From assembly GCA_000230935.2 (NCBI GenBank), contig AGIQ01000001.1, positions 1,116,001 to 1,180,000 of the forward strand: a stretch of 64,000 bases of DNA, written 5' to 3'. This DNA comes from Mycolicibacterium rhodesiae JS60 (lineage in GTDB: Bacteria > Actinomycetota > Actinomycetes > Mycobacteriales > Mycobacteriaceae). Shown in pieces: positions 1 to 8,887 of this stretch. The notes under the pieces were generated by a model, which saw only the letters and a program-made list of their open reading frames with translations, did no database searches and had not been told where the DNA came from. The translations under genes were made by a program, and so were the position numbers. Every line of letters starts with the position of its first letter. The first letter of the stretch is position 1.

Positions 1-1
1 C

Positions 2-373
2 GACGAGCAGCTGCGCCGATTCAAGTCCCGCCGCAAGGACCCGCTGCGGCGCTGGAAGCTCAGCCCGATGGACCTCGAGTCGGTGTACCGCTGGGAGGAC
101 TACTCGCGCGCCAAGGACGAAATGATGGTGCACACCGACCTGCCGCCGGACCGCCGGTGGATCGTCGTCGAGTCCGACGACAAGAAGCACGCACGGCTGA
201 ACATGATGGCCGACCTATTGGCCGGCATTGACTATCGGGAGGTTGACCATCCCAAGGTCGAACTGCCCAAACGGCCGGTCATGGGCGGCTATGTCCGGCC
301 CGCGCGCGAGCTGGCTCACTACGTCCCCGACCATGTGTCGACCCTGCTCGGCGACCGCGAGGACGACGGCTAA
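2..373 (+). CDS. ppk2: Polyphosphate kinase 2 (C-terminal part, cut by window edge)
   Basis: This is the last 123 residues of a PPK2-family polyphosphate kinase; the start lies left of the window. PPK2 enzymes transfer phosphate between polyphosphate and nucleotides. The visible part holds the family's C-terminal pattern: a Trp-Lys-Leu-Ser-Pro-Met-Asp segment, the stretch RWEDYSRAKDEM, and then WIVVESDDKKHARLN, which lies in the conserved core of the fold. The ATPase-loop motifs would be upstream and cannot be checked. It is followed after 9 bases by the DUF6912 gene on the same strand, as in H37Rv where Rv3232c (ppk2) precedes Rv3231c. Confidence 0.88.
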   Translation, partial: DEQLRRFKSRRKDPLRRWKLSPMDLESVYRWEDYSRAKDEMMVHTDLPPDRRWIVVESDDKKHARLNMMADLLAGIDYREVDHPKVELPKRPVMGGYVRPARELAHYVPDHVSTLLGDREDDG

Positions 374-382
374 TCTGCCGTA

Positions 383-886
383 GTGCGGGTCTACATTCCG
401 GCCACGTTGGCCATGCTTCAGCAGCTGGTCGCCGACGATTCTTTTCAGCCGTTGAGCGGAACCGCGTTCGCCGTCACGCCGACCCTGCGGGAGTCCTACG
501 CCGAGGGCGACGACGAGGAGCTGGCCGAGGTAGCCATCGGCGAGGCCGCGCTGGCGTCGCTGCGGCTCTTGGCCGCTGAGGCAGGCCATGCCGATGGCGG
601 GCTGCCGCTGCGTCGCGTGGTCGTCATCGCCGACGCGGAGGCGACCGCCCGGCCCGATTTGGACGACGCCGTGGTGCGGGTCAGCGGCCGGGTGAACCGC
701 AATCAGGTGGTTGCCGCCTACGTCGACAATGCCGACGCCGAACCCGCGGTGCGGGCCGCGATCGCCGTCATCGACGAGGCCGACCTGGGGGACGAGGACG
801 CCGAGTTCATCGTGAGCGACGCGCAGGACCACGCGCTGGCCTGGTATGCCACCCAGGAGCTGCCGTTTCTGCTCGATTTGCTCTGA
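383..886 (+). CDS. Conserved hypothetical protein (DUF6912-type, Rv3231c-like)
   Basis: A 167-residue acidic protein starting at GTG 383, just after the ppk2 stop, so probably translated from the same message. The opening MRVYIPATLAML and the length fit the actinobacterial DUF6912 family, represented by Rv3231c in M. tuberculosis. There is no signal peptide or membrane segment and no catalytic motif that I recognise, so no function is proposed. Its place between ppk2 and the reductase/desaturase pair is conserved with H37Rv. Confidence 0.8.
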   Translation: MRVYIPATLAMLQQLVADDSFQPLSGTAFAVTPTLRESYAEGDDEELAEVAIGEAALASLRLLAAEAGHADGGLPLRRVVVIADAEATARPDLDDAVVRVSGRVNRNQVVAAYVDNADAEPAVRAAIAVIDEADLGDEDAEFIVSDAQDHALAWYATQELPFLLDLL

Positions 887-894
887 CGCCTGGA

Positions 895-921
895 TACGGA
901 ACCGTAAGTTACGGTACCGTA
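895..921. promoter_or_regulatory. Palindromic operator upstream of the reductase gene
   Basis: Two overlapping inverted repeats are visible: TACGG-AA-CCGTA at 895-906 and the perfect 12-base palindrome TACGGTACCGTA at 910-921. They lie 26-52 bases before the reductase start at 947. The same core (TACGG/CCGTA) recurs in front of the desaturase gene at 2109-2140. This pattern suggests a dimeric repressor, such as a TetR-type acyl-CoA-responsive regulator, but the regulator is not identified here. Confidence 0.6.
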
Positions 922-946
922 GGTTCGAGCCGGTAGGAGGTTCGTG

Positions 947-2095
947 ATGGCGAAGAGCCAGGTCAAGATCAGTGCCAATGTGGTCGACACGGTTCGGCCG
1001 ACGGTGGCCGGTGAGGGCCGCAACCCCGCGATCGACGCGGTTCGGGCCCTGGTCGGGCGGATCACCACGCCGTTGCTTCCGGACGATTATCTGAAGCTCG
1101 CCAACCCGTTGTGGTCGGCGCGGGAACTGCGCGGACGGGTGCTCGAGGTCCGCCGCGAGACCGAGGATTCGGCGACGCTGGTGATCAAACCCGGCTGGGG
1201 CTTCACCTTCGACTACCAGCCCGGCCAGTACGTCGGCATCGGTCTGCTGGTCGACGGGCGCTGGCGGTGGCGGTCGTACTCGCTGACGTCAAGCCCGCAC
1301 CGAGACGGTTTCGGCCGCTCGCGGACCATCACGATCACGGTCAAGGCGATGCCCGAGGGATTCTTGTCCACCCACCTGGTCGGCGGAGTCACGCCGGGCA
1401 CGATCGTCCGGCTGGCCGCGCCGCAGGGCAACTTCGTCATGCCCGATCCGGCGCCGGCGTCGGTGCTGTTCTTGACCGGCGGCTCGGGCATCACCCCCGT
1501 GATGTCGATGTTGCGGACGCTGGAACGTCGCGACCAGATCGGCGATATCGTCCACATCCATTCCGCCCCAACCGAATCCGATGTCATGTTCGCCGCTGAG
1601 CTCGCTGGGCTGGCACGCGAACACGACAGCTACCGGCTGACCGTGCGCGCCACCCGCGCGCAGGGGCGACTGGATCTGCGGCAGCTCGATGACGTGGTCG
1701 GAGACTGGCGGCAGCGCCAGACCTGGGCGTGCGGCCCGGAAGGGATGCTCGCCGAGGCCGAGAAGGTGTGGCAGGCGGCCGGGATCGGCGAGCAATTGCA
1801 CCTCGAGCGGTTTGCCGCGTCGCGGGCGGCCACGCACGGACAGGGCGGGACGGTGACATTCGGTCGCAGCGGCAAGACCGTGGCAGCCGATGCCGCGACG
1901 TCACTGATGGAGGCCGGCGAGCAGGCCGGGTTGCGGATGCCGTTCGGCTGCCGGATGGGCATCTGCCAGTCCTGTGTGGTGCCCCTGGTCGACGGCCACG
2001 TCCGCGACCTGCGCACCGGCGCCGAGCACGAACCGGGTACCCGGATCCAAACGTGCGTTTCGGCCGCATCGGGTGACTGTGTCGTCGACGTCTGA
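947..2095 (+). CDS. Ferredoxin reductase-type electron-transfer oxidoreductase (DesA3 partner, Rv3230c-like)
   Basis: A 382-residue flavin/iron-sulfur reductase. The middle part has FAD-binding signatures ([19 protein letters not shown]) and an NAD(P)-binding segment ([15 protein letters not shown]). The C-terminus is a plant-type 2Fe-2S ferredoxin domain with [11 protein letters not shown] and a last Cys in IQTCVS. In M. tuberculosis Rv3230c passes electrons from NADPH to the membrane desaturase DesA3 (established work on that pair), and desA3 follows here after 70 bases. I chose ATG 947 because GGAGG ends 6 bases before it; GTG 944 directly precedes it and is possible. Confidence 0.92.
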   Translation: MAKSQVKISANVVDTVRPTVAGEGRNPAIDAVRALVGRITTPLLPDDYLKLANPLWSARELRGRVLEVRRETEDSATLVIKPGWGFTFDYQPGQYVGIGLLVDGRWRWRSYSLTSSPHRDGFGRSRTITITVKAMPEGFLSTHLVGGVTPGTIVRLAAPQGNFVMPDPAPASVLFLTGGSGITPVMSMLRTLERRDQIGDIVHIHSAPTESDVMFAAELAGLAREHDSYRLTVRATRAQGRLDLRQLDDVVGDWRQRQTWACGPEGMLAEAEKVWQAAGIGEQLHLERFAASRAATHGQGGTVTFGRSGKTVAADAATSLMEAGEQAGLRMPFGCRMGICQSCVVPLVDGHVRDLRTGAEHEPGTRIQTCVSAASGDCVVDV

Positions 2096-2108
2096 GGTTT
2101 ACTGGCTA

Positions 2109-2132
2109 GTAACCTACGGATACGTAGGTTAC
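2109..2132. promoter_or_regulatory. Palindromic operator upstream of desA3
   Basis: A perfect inverted repeat GTAACCTACG (2109-2118) / CGTAGGTTAC (2123-2132) is separated by GATA, followed at once by a further half-site (GTAGCGTAGG, 2134-2143). It lies in the 70-base gap between the reductase and desA3, so the desaturase probably has its own promoter with the same control as the reductase (see 895-921). Confidence 0.65.
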
Positions 2133-2165
2133 GGTAGCGTAGGCACGAGAAGGGAGGCGTGACTT

Positions 2166-3401
2166 ATGGCTATTACCGACGTTGATGCGTTTGCGCATCT
2201 GACCGACGCCGATATTGAAAGCCTGGCGGTCGAGCTCGACTCCATCCGCCAGGACATCGAGGATTCCCGGGGCGAGCGCGATGCGCGCTATATCCGCCGC
2301 ACCATCGCCGCCCAGCGCGGGCTGGAGATCGCCGGGCGGCTGATCCTGACCGCCAGCTCCAAACGATCTGCCTGGTGGGCGGGCACCGTGACCCTGGGCG
2401 TGGCCAAGATCATCGAGAACATGGAGATCGGCCACAACGTCATGCACGGGCAGTGGGATTGGATGAACGATCCCGAGATTCACTCCTCGTCGTGGGAGTG
2501 GGACATGAGCGGCTCGTCCAAGCACTGGCGGTTCACCCACAACTTCATGCACCACAAGTACACCAACATCCTGGGCATGGACGATGACGTCGGCTACGGC
2601 GTCATCCGGATCACCCGCGATCAACGCTGGAAGCCGTTCAACTTGTACGGCAACCTGCTGTTCAACACCCTGCTGGCAATCGGCTTCGAATGGGGCGTCG
2701 GCCTGCAGCACCTGGAGCTCGGCAAGATCTGGAGGGGCCGCGACGACCGCAAGGCCACCCTGATCCGGGTACGCGAGTTCGGTGTCAAGGCCGGCCGGCA
2801 GCTCCTCAAGGACTACGTCGCTTACCCGGCGCTGACGTCGTTGTCCCCGGGCGCCACCTACCGCTCGACGGCAACTGCCAACGCCGTGGCCAACGTGATC
2901 CGCAACGTGTGGGCCAACGCGGTGATCTTCTGCGGCCACTTCCCTGATGGCGCAGAGAAATTCACCAAGACCGACATGGTGGGTGAGAGCAAGGGCCAGT
3001 GGTACCTGCGCCAGATGCTGGGCAGCGCCAACATCGAGGGCAGCCGAGCCTTGGACTTCATGACCGGAAACCTGTCGTACCAGATCGAGCACCACCTGTA
3101 TCCCGATCTGCCGAGCAATCGGCTGGCCGAGATCTCGGTGCGGGTGCGCCAGGTCTGCGACAAGTACGACCTGCCCTACACCACCGGGCCGTTCCTGGTG
3201 CAGTACGCCAAGACGTGGCGCACTATTGCCAAGCTGTCGCTGCCGGACAAGTACCTGCGTGATACCGCCGACGACGCACCCGAGACTCGCAGCGAGCGGA
3301 TGTTCGCCGAGCTGGGCGACGAACCGCGCCGCGGGTTGAAGTCCGCCATCGCGGCCGTGCGGGCCAAGCGTCGGGTGAAGCGCGCGGCCAAAGCCGCGTA
3401 G
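2166..3401 (+). CDS. desA3: Membrane stearoyl-CoA 9-desaturase DesA3
   Basis: A 411-residue acyl-CoA desaturase that makes oleoyl-type chains from saturated acyl-CoA. The three diiron histidine boxes are visible: HNVMH at residues 90-94, HNFMHH at 125-130 and QIEHH at about 306-310. Hydrophobic stretches between them fit the membrane topology of the family. A GGGAGG ribosome binding site lies 9 bases before ATG 2166. M. tuberculosis DesA3 carries a C-terminal LAA degradation signal (known from work on that enzyme); here the end is lysine followed by two alanines, so a similar turnover tag is possible but not shown. The electron donor is the reductase gene just upstream. Confidence 0.95.
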   Translation: MAITDVDAFAHLTDADIESLAVELDSIRQDIEDSRGERDARYIRRTIAAQRGLEIAGRLILTASSKRSAWWAGTVTLGVAKIIENMEIGHNVMHGQWDWMNDPEIHSSSWEWDMSGSSKHWRFTHNFMHHKYTNILGMDDDVGYGVIRITRDQRWKPFNLYGNLLFNTLLAIGFEWGVGLQHLELGKIWRGRDDRKATLIRVREFGVKAGRQLLKDYVAYPALTSLSPGATYRSTATANAVANVIRNVWANAVIFCGHFPDGAEKFTKTDMVGESKGQWYLRQMLGSANIEGSRALDFMTGNLSYQIEHHLYPDLPSNRLAEISVRVRQVCDKYDLPYTTGPFLVQYAKTWRTIAKLSLPDKYLRDTADDAPETRSERMFAELGDEPRRGLKSAIAAVRAKRRVKRAAKAA

Positions 3402-3407
3402 GGCTCG

Positions 3408-3803
3408 ATGTGGCAGCTGCGAACGGGTAGTGCCGACGATCTCGACATCGTCGAACCCTTGTGGGTGGCTGTGCATCACCGGCACGCCGAGACGATGCCG
3501 GAACTGCGGCCGTACGTCAGTGACGACGACCGGGTGGTCGTCGAGGACACCTGGGTCGCCGACACCTGCGCCACCGGCTCCCGGATCGGCGAGATCGAAT
3601 CCCTTTGGGTGCTACCGGAATTCCGCGGATCGGGGCTCGGAAGCGAGCTGCTGACCCGGCTGGAAGAGCACCTGCGGGCATCCAGTGTCGACGACCTCGT
3701 CCTCGGTGTACTGCCGGGCAACCGGGACGCCCTTTGGCTCTACGAACGCCTCGGTTACCGGCCGACCTGGCTCTATCTGTCGAAGTTCGCCGGCCGGGAC
3801 TGA
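3408..3803 (+). CDS. GNAT-family N-acetyltransferase
   Basis: A 131-residue protein beginning 6 bases after the desA3 stop. The acetyl-CoA-binding motif A is clear: a beta strand (IESLWVLPEF) followed by RGSGLGSELL, the R/QxxGxG/A loop of GNAT enzymes, near residue 70. The C-terminal GNRDALWLYERLGYRP matches motif B. The substrate cannot be told from sequence. It starts a block (3408-6529) that has no counterpart at this place in H37Rv, where desA3 is followed by rsgA. Confidence 0.82.
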   Translation: MWQLRTGSADDLDIVEPLWVAVHHRHAETMPELRPYVSDDDRVVVEDTWVADTCATGSRIGEIESLWVLPEFRGSGLGSELLTRLEEHLRASSVDDLVLGVLPGNRDALWLYERLGYRPTWLYLSKFAGRD

Positions 3804-3990
3804 CACCGGCGCCAACAGGCCGAATCGGCTCACCACCGCTATCGTGTGAACGATTGGTGACCGTTCGGCGAACACAGCCTCTCGCCGCTGGCCATCGGGA
3901 GGCGCTGTTATCGGAAAGTATGTCGGCTACGTCCGCCGTGACGACCGGCTGCATGGTTTTCTCGGCGGCATCTGCCGGGACCACCTCGGC

Positions 3991-4911
3991 GTGCACACCT
4001 CATCGCCGGCGTTTCGGGCTTTCCGGCTGCATGGCAGTAACGAGGTGTATGCCTACGAGGAGAAGCGAACTCGGGCCAGGATCATCTGCAAGTTCTACGG
4101 CGCACGGTACGGATCGGATCGTGCCAGCGGTATGGCATACCGGGAGTTCGACAGCCTGCAGCGCCTGCGCGGCTACGACCTGGTCGGGTCGCCACACCAC
4201 GTGATCCGTCCCCTGGGGGTCGACCCCGACATCAATGGCGTGATCGCGCTCGAGTTCTATCCCGGCGAGGAGTTCAGTCAGGCGATCACCCGCTGCATTC
4301 AGGACAACGACAGCGCGCATCTGTTCTGGCGGTTGAAGGCGCTCGGATATTTCCTTGCCACCCAACATAATCGGACCGCCAACGGCAAGACGGTGGACTT
4401 CGACGACGACTGCCGCTATTTCGGTGAGCTGGTGAGCAAGCTGTATCGGATCCGGCGAATCGGCCAGTGGGATGTCGATGAACTGCTGTGGCTTCAGGCG
4501 CTGTGGCATGAGCGTCCGGCGATGTGGCAGGACCGGCAGGTCTGGCTACATGGCGACGCGACGCCGGCCAACTTCTTGTTCGGCCACGGACTCGATGTCG
4601 CCGCGATCGACCTCGAACGGATGCGGCGGGGCGACCGGATGTTTGACGTCGGGCGGGTCGCCGGGGAGCTGCAGCACGCGTTCATGCTCGGCACCGGATC
4701 GAGCAAACGGGCCGAGCCCTTCCTTGGCCACTTCCTCTGGGAGTACAGCTGCCACTTCCCGGACCGGCGGCAGGCATTCGACTCGATCACCGCACGGCTG
4801 CCGTATTACATGGCCCTGAACCTGCTCAGAATCGCTCGCAACGACTACATTTCACAGGAATACGGCGAGAGGCTCATCCGCAAGGCCAAGCGGCTTCTGC
4901 AGGCCTCATAG
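3991..4911 (+). CDS. Aminoglycoside-phosphotransferase-like small-molecule kinase (start uncertain)
   Basis: A protein of at least 306 residues with the protein-kinase-like fold of APH/choline kinases: N-lobe strand ARIICKFYG with a candidate ATP-binding Lys, and the catalytic loop WLHGDATPANFLF (Brenner-type HGDxxxxN) followed by AAIDLE as the metal-binding Asp segment. The phosphate acceptor is unknown. The first standard start is GTG 3991, but the reading frame stays open upstream to the stop at 3847, and the added sequence (GKYVGYVRRDDRLHG) looks like real protein. A GGGAGG sits at 3897-3902 followed by GTT 3907 and ATC 3910, so a non-standard start is possible. A HAD phosphatase gene follows after 21 bases. 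Confidence 0.8.
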   Translation: MHTSSPAFRAFRLHGSNEVYAYEEKRTRARIICKFYGARYGSDRASGMAYREFDSLQRLRGYDLVGSPHHVIRPLGVDPDINGVIALEFYPGEEFSQAITRCIQDNDSAHLFWRLKALGYFLATQHNRTANGKTVDFDDDCRYFGELVSKLYRIRRIGQWDVDELLWLQALWHERPAMWQDRQVWLHGDATPANFLFGHGLDVAAIDLERMRRGDRMFDVGRVAGELQHAFMLGTGSSKRAEPFLGHFLWEYSCHFPDRRQAFDSITARLPYYMALNLLRIARNDYISQEYGERLIRKAKRLLQAS

Positions 4912-4932
4912 CTCAGTCCGCTCGACGTTAGG

Positions 4933-5679
4933 ATGCCGCGCATCACCATGGAAGTCGCCGCCATCGCCTTCGACGTGAACGGCACGCTGATCCACATTCG
5001 CACCGACGACAACCGTGAGGACGCGTTTCGCGCGGTAGGTCATTTCTTGACCTACCAAGGAATCGACTTGCGACGAAACCAAATCCGCGATCTGTACTTC
5101 CAGCGTCTCAAGGACCAGCAACGCCACAGTCGCCAGGCGCATCCCGAGTTCGACGGCCCCGGGATCTGGAGGTCGATCGTCGACGAATTCGCCAGCGACT
5201 ACACCCGAACCCTGTCCCCACAGCGGCTCGCCGAATTGCCGCTGACGCTGGCCGAGATCTATCGCGGGGTCACCAGGCGAAAGCTGAAGCTGTACCCGCA
5301 CGTACGTTCCACGCTGCGGGCGCTGCGTGAGCACTTCCCGCTGGCGATCGTCAGCGATGGGCAGAGCAGTTACGCCCGCGGAGAATTGCACAAGGTCGGG
5401 TTGACCGACTTCTTCCACCCGATCGTCGTCTCCGGCGATCACGGATTCCGCAAGCCCGATCGGCGGTTGTTCCAGTTCGCTCTCGACGGGATGGGAGTGC
5501 CGCCGGAGAAGGCGCTCTACGTCGGCAACGACATGCATCGTGACATCTTCGGTGCCCGCGAGGCGGGTATGCGCACCGTGATGTACGACTCCGATCAGGG
5601 CACCAAGCACCACGAAAACTGCGAGCCCGACTTCCGGATCACCGACTTCCGCGATCTGCTCGCGATTGTCGGACGCTGA
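4933..5679 (+). CDS. HAD-superfamily hydrolase
   Basis: A 248-residue haloacid dehalogenase-type phosphohydrolase. Motif I is FDVNGTLI, motif II IVSDGQS, motif III Lys in FRKPDRRLF, and motif IV YVGNDMHRDI. The cap inserted after motif I is alpha-helical and rich in charged residues. Motif I has Asn where phosphatases usually have the second Asp (DxDxT); the nucleophile Asp is present, so the chemistry may be altered. It follows the kinase-like gene on the same strand, which suggests the two act on related metabolites. ATG 4933 is chosen; ATG 4948 is a possible alternative. Confidence 0.85.
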   Translation: MPRITMEVAAIAFDVNGTLIHIRTDDNREDAFRAVGHFLTYQGIDLRRNQIRDLYFQRLKDQQRHSRQAHPEFDGPGIWRSIVDEFASDYTRTLSPQRLAELPLTLAEIYRGVTRRKLKLYPHVRSTLRALREHFPLAIVSDGQSSYARGELHKVGLTDFFHPIVVSGDHGFRKPDRRLFQFALDGMGVPPEKALYVGNDMHRDIFGAREAGMRTVMYDSDQGTKHHENCEPDFRITDFRDLLAIVGR

Positions 5680-5680
5680 A

Positions 5681-6529
5681 TCAGTCCGGGATCCAGTTGA
5701 AGTCGTCGGGGTTGGGGCCTCGGCGTCCCGCCTCGCCCTTGTCGAGGGCGGTGATGGCGTCGATGTCCTCGTCGCTCAGCTCGAAGTCGAAGATCTCGAG
5801 GTTCTCTTTGATCCGTTCCGTGGTAACGGATTTGGGGAAGACTATGTCGCCGCGCTCGATGTGCCAGCGCAGCGTGACCTGAGCCGGGCTCTTGCCGAGA
5901 CGTTCGGCGATCGCGCCGATCACCGGGTCGCCGAGCACCGCGCCCTGAGCGATCGGGGACCATGCCTCGGTGAGGATGCTGTGGTCGGTGCCGTACTCGC
6001 GCAGCACGTCGTTGGCGAAGTAGGGATGCACCTCGATCTGGTTGACTGCGGGCACCGTCTCGGTGTCGCGCGCGAGCTGCTCGAGGTGATGGATCTGAAA
6101 GTTCGACACCCCGATGCTGCGGGCCCGGCCGTCGTTCTTGAAGTCCTCCAACGTCTTCCACGTGGAGACGAAGTCGCCGTCGTAGAGACCCGGCAGTGGC
6201 CAGTGAATCAAGAAGAGGTCGACGTAGTCGAAGCCCAGTGCCTCGATCGTCGCGTCGAAGGCCCGCCGCGCGTCGTCGGGCTTGTGGAATCCGTTGTTCA
6301 GCTTGCTGGTGATGTACACCGCGCCGCGGTCGATCCCGGCATCCCGGATACCCTCGCCGACCCCCTTTTCGTTCTGGTACATCTCGGCGGTGTCGATGTG
6401 CCGGTAGCCGATCTCCAGCGCGGTGCGCACCGCGGCCGCGGTCTCGTCAGGCGGGATCTGGAAGACACCGAACCCGAGTTGAGGGATCGAAGTGCCGTCG
6501 TTCAGTGTCGAGCTCGGAATGGTGCTCAT
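5681..6529 (-). CDS. Aldo/keto reductase
   Basis: A 282-residue NADPH-dependent aldo/keto reductase of the group containing 2,5-diketogluconate reductase. The catalytic tetrad is visible: Asp in GYRHIDTAEMYQNE, Tyr in the same segment, Lys in YITSKL, and His in DLFLIHWPLP. The cofactor-binding C-terminal part includes SVTTERIKENL. The start is ATG 6529 (MSTIPSSTLNDG); longer upstream versions lack family similarity. It is convergent with the HAD gene, with one base between the stops, and is 40 bases downstream of the rsgA stop on the same strand. Confidence 0.92.
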   Translation of the reverse strand: MSTIPSSTLNDGTSIPQLGFGVFQIPPDETAAAVRTALEIGYRHIDTAEMYQNEKGVGEGIRDAGIDRGAVYITSKLNNGFHKPDDARRAFDATIEALGFDYVDLFLIHWPLPGLYDGDFVSTWKTLEDFKNDGRARSIGVSNFQIHHLEQLARDTETVPAVNQIEVHPYFANDVLREYGTDHSILTEAWSPIAQGAVLGDPVIGAIAERLGKSPAQVTLRWHIERGDIVFPKSVTTERIKENLEIFDFELSDEDIDAITALDKGEAGRRGPNPDDFNWIPD

Positions 6530-6569
6530 GTGTGCGGCGTGCCCTCTCGGTTGGTGTTGCAAACAATTA

Positions 6570-7559
6570 TCAATGCGCTGCGCCTTCTGACAACGCCGCC
6601 AGCAGCCGCCGGGCTGCGGCCACGCGTCGCGCGGGTGCACCGCTCAGCGCGTCGAGCGCGCATTCCGGGTCCGCCGGCGGTCCCATGTGACCGCAGCCGC
6701 GCGGGCAGTCGGCGATGACGCCGGCCAGATCCGAAAACGACCGCAGCACATCGTCGGGCTCGATGTGGGCCAAGCCGAACGATCGGATGCCCGGGGTGTC
6801 GACCACCCAGCCGCCGCCCGGCAGCGGCAGCGCCACCGACTGAGTCGACGTGTGCTTGCCCTTGCCCACCCCCGACACCTCGCCGGTGGCGCGGTCTGCA
6901 TGCGGCACAAGGCGATTCACCAGTGTCGATTTGCCGACGCCGGAATGGCCGAGCAGCACGGTGACTTTCCCGGTGAGCAGCCGCTGCACCTCGTCGATCG
7001 GGTCGCCCCGGCCGGCGGTCAGGACGGTGAGCTCCAGATCGGCGAAGTTCTCGGCGAACGGCCCGGCCGGCGCGAGGTCGGTTTTCGTCAGGCAGAGAAT
7101 CGGCCGGATCCCGCCGGCGTAGGCCGCGATCAGTGCCCGGTCGACAAGTCCGGTTCGCGGCGGCGGGTCGGCCAGGGCAATCACCATGAGCAACTGGTCG
7201 GCGTTGGCGACGACCACGCGTTCGGTGGGATCGGTGTCATCGGCCGTGCGGCGCAACACCGTTCGCCGTTCACGTCGGCGCACGATCCGGGCCAGGGTGT
7301 CCGGCCGCCCGGACAGGTCCCCGACGACGTCGACATGGTCGCCCACGACGATCGGCGTGCGGCCCAGTTCACGGGCGCGCATCGCGGTGACCTGCCGGTC
7401 CGGATCACCCTCCAGGACACAGCCCCACCGGCCGCGGTCGACGGTGACCACCATGGCCGACACCGCGTCGGCGTGTTCGGGACGGGTCTTGGTGCGGGGC
7501 CGCGAGCCACGGCCCGACCGGATCTTGACGTCGGACTCGTCGTACTCGCGTGGGCTCAA
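6570..7559 (-). CDS. rsgA: Ribosome small-subunit-dependent GTPase A
   Basis: A 329-residue circularly permuted GTPase that helps 30S subunit maturation. After an N-terminal OB-fold part come the permuted G motifs: LTKTDL (G4, about residue 160), GHSGVGKST (P-loop, 204-212) and DTPGIR (G3, 254). The C-terminal zinc knuckle has Cys, Cys, His and Cys within [16 protein letters not shown] (285-300). The start is TTG 7559, which overlaps the aroA stop (TTGA); this gives [10 protein letters not shown], a conserved mycobacterial N-terminus, and nearly the 330 residues of Rv3228. Translational coupling to aroA is likely. Confidence 0.95.
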   Translation of the reverse strand: MSPREYDESDVKIRSGRGSRPRTKTRPEHADAVSAMVVTVDRGRWGCVLEGDPDRQVTAMRARELGRTPIVVGDHVDVVGDLSGRPDTLARIVRRRERRTVLRRTADDTDPTERVVVANADQLLMVIALADPPPRTGLVDRALIAAYAGGIRPILCLTKTDLAPAGPFAENFADLELTVLTAGRGDPIDEVQRLLTGKVTVLLGHSGVGKSTLVNRLVPHADRATGEVSGVGKGKHTSTQSVALPLPGGGWVVDTPGIRSFGLAHIEPDDVLRSFSDLAGVIADCPRGCGHMGPPADPECALDALSGAPARRVAAARRLLAALSEGAAH

Positions 7560-8842
7560 CCGCGGCCCACCATCTCGGTCCACAGTGCCGGGAAGTCCGG
7601 CAGCGTCTTGGCGGTGGTGCCGATGTCCTCGACCTCGACGCCGGGCACCCGCAGCCCGACGATCGCGCCGGCCATCGCCATCCGGTGGTCGGCGTAGGAA
7701 TGCCAGGTGCCGGGGTGCAGTGCAGTTGCGGTGATCACCAGGCCGTCGTCGGTTTCGGTGCAATCACCGCCCAGGCCGGTGATTTCGGCGCGTAGCGCGG
7801 CCAACCGGTCGGTCTCGTGGCCGCGAAGATGCGCGATGCCGGTCAGTCGCGACACCGAGCCCGGTTCGGCCAGCGCGGCCAGGGCCGCGACCGCCGGAGC
7901 CAGCTCGCCGACATCGTGCAGGTCGACGTCAAAGCCACCGTAGGAGCGCGGCCCCCGCACCTCGAGGTGTGAATCTGCTTGGTGCACAGTCGATCCGAGA
8001 AGTTTCAGGATGCCCAGGATGGCATCGTCCGGTTGCACGCTGACCGACGGCCAGCCGGTGATCCCCACCGTGCCGCCGGTCACCACCGCCGCGGCCAGGA
8101 ACGGCACCGAATTGGACAGGTCAGGCTCGACGTCCCAGTGCCGAGCCGAGATCGGTCCCGGTTTCACCCGCCACTGGTTGGCGCCGCCGTCGTCGACGTC
8201 GACGCCGGCCTCGCGCAGCATCGCCACCGTCATCGCGATATGCGGTGCCGACGGCACCGACGTGCCGGTGTGCTCGACCGTCAGACCGTCGGTGAACGCA
8301 GCGCCGGACAACAACAAGCCCGAGACGAACTGCGAAGAACCGGAGGCATCGATCTGGACCGTGCCGCCCTTGACCGCGCCCCGGCCGTGCACTCCGAACG
8401 GTAGCCCGGTGCCGTCGATGTCGACCCCCAGCCCGCGCAGCGCGTCGAGCAGGGGAGCGATCGGCCGCGTTCTGGCCTGCTCGTCACCGTCGAACTCGAC
8501 GACCGCGGTGCTCAGCGCCGCCAGCGGCGGAACGAACCGCAGCACGGTGCCGGCGAGCCCGCAGTCGATACGCGCCCGAGGCGCGGGCGCCAGCGCTCCG
8601 CCGACCACCAACTCAGCGCCCTCGCCGGTGACCTCGACGCCGAGCGTCTGCAGGGCCCCGATCATCAGGTTGGTGTCGCGGCTGCGCAACGCGCCGCTGA
8701 TCGTGGAGTCGCCCTGACCCTGGGCGGCGGCCAGGGCCGCGAGCACGAGGGTGCGGTTGGTCTGCGATTTCGAGCCGGGCACCGTCACGCGGGCGTGCAC
8801 GGGCGTCGAGGTCGACGGTGCTGCCCACAGCTCGGTGCTCAC
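7556..8842 (-). CDS. aroA: 3-phosphoshikimate 1-carboxyvinyltransferase (EPSP synthase)
   Basis: A 428-residue enzyme of the shikimate pathway that joins phosphoenolpyruvate to shikimate-3-phosphate. The N-terminal PGSKSQTNR motif, SGALRSRDT, and the C-terminal ADHRMAMA block are diagnostic. I chose GTG 8842 ([10 protein letters not shown] after initiation), which places PGSKSQ near residue 18 as in other mycobacterial AroA proteins; ATG 8881 is the next option upstream. It is divergent from the SRAP gene, with 45 bases between the starts, and its stop overlaps the rsgA start. Confidence 0.96.
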   Translation of the reverse strand: MSTELWAAPSTSTPVHARVTVPGSKSQTNRTLVLAALAAAQGQGDSTISGALRSRDTNLMIGALQTLGVEVTGEGAELVVGGALAPAPRARIDCGLAGTVLRFVPPLAALSTAVVEFDGDEQARTRPIAPLLDALRGLGVDIDGTGLPFGVHGRGAVKGGTVQIDASGSSQFVSGLLLSGAAFTDGLTVEHTGTSVPSAPHIAMTVAMLREAGVDVDDGGANQWRVKPGPISARHWDVEPDLSNSVPFLAAAVVTGGTVGITGWPSVSVQPDDAILGILKLLGSTVHQADSHLEVRGPRSYGGFDVDLHDVGELAPAVAALAALAEPGSVSRLTGIAHLRGHETDRLAALRAEITGLGGDCTETDDGLVITATALHPGTWHSYADHRMAMAGAIVGLRVPGVEVEDIGTTAKTLPDFPALWTEMVGRG

Positions 8843-8887
8843 GGCTATACATCCTGCCTTGTCCGAACCTTGCGTCACCATGGAGTC

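Noticed and set aside
2106..3485. A 459-codon reading frame on the minus strand across desA3
   Set aside because: It lies antisense to a clear desaturase, is a high-GC frame shadow, and shows no protein family pattern.
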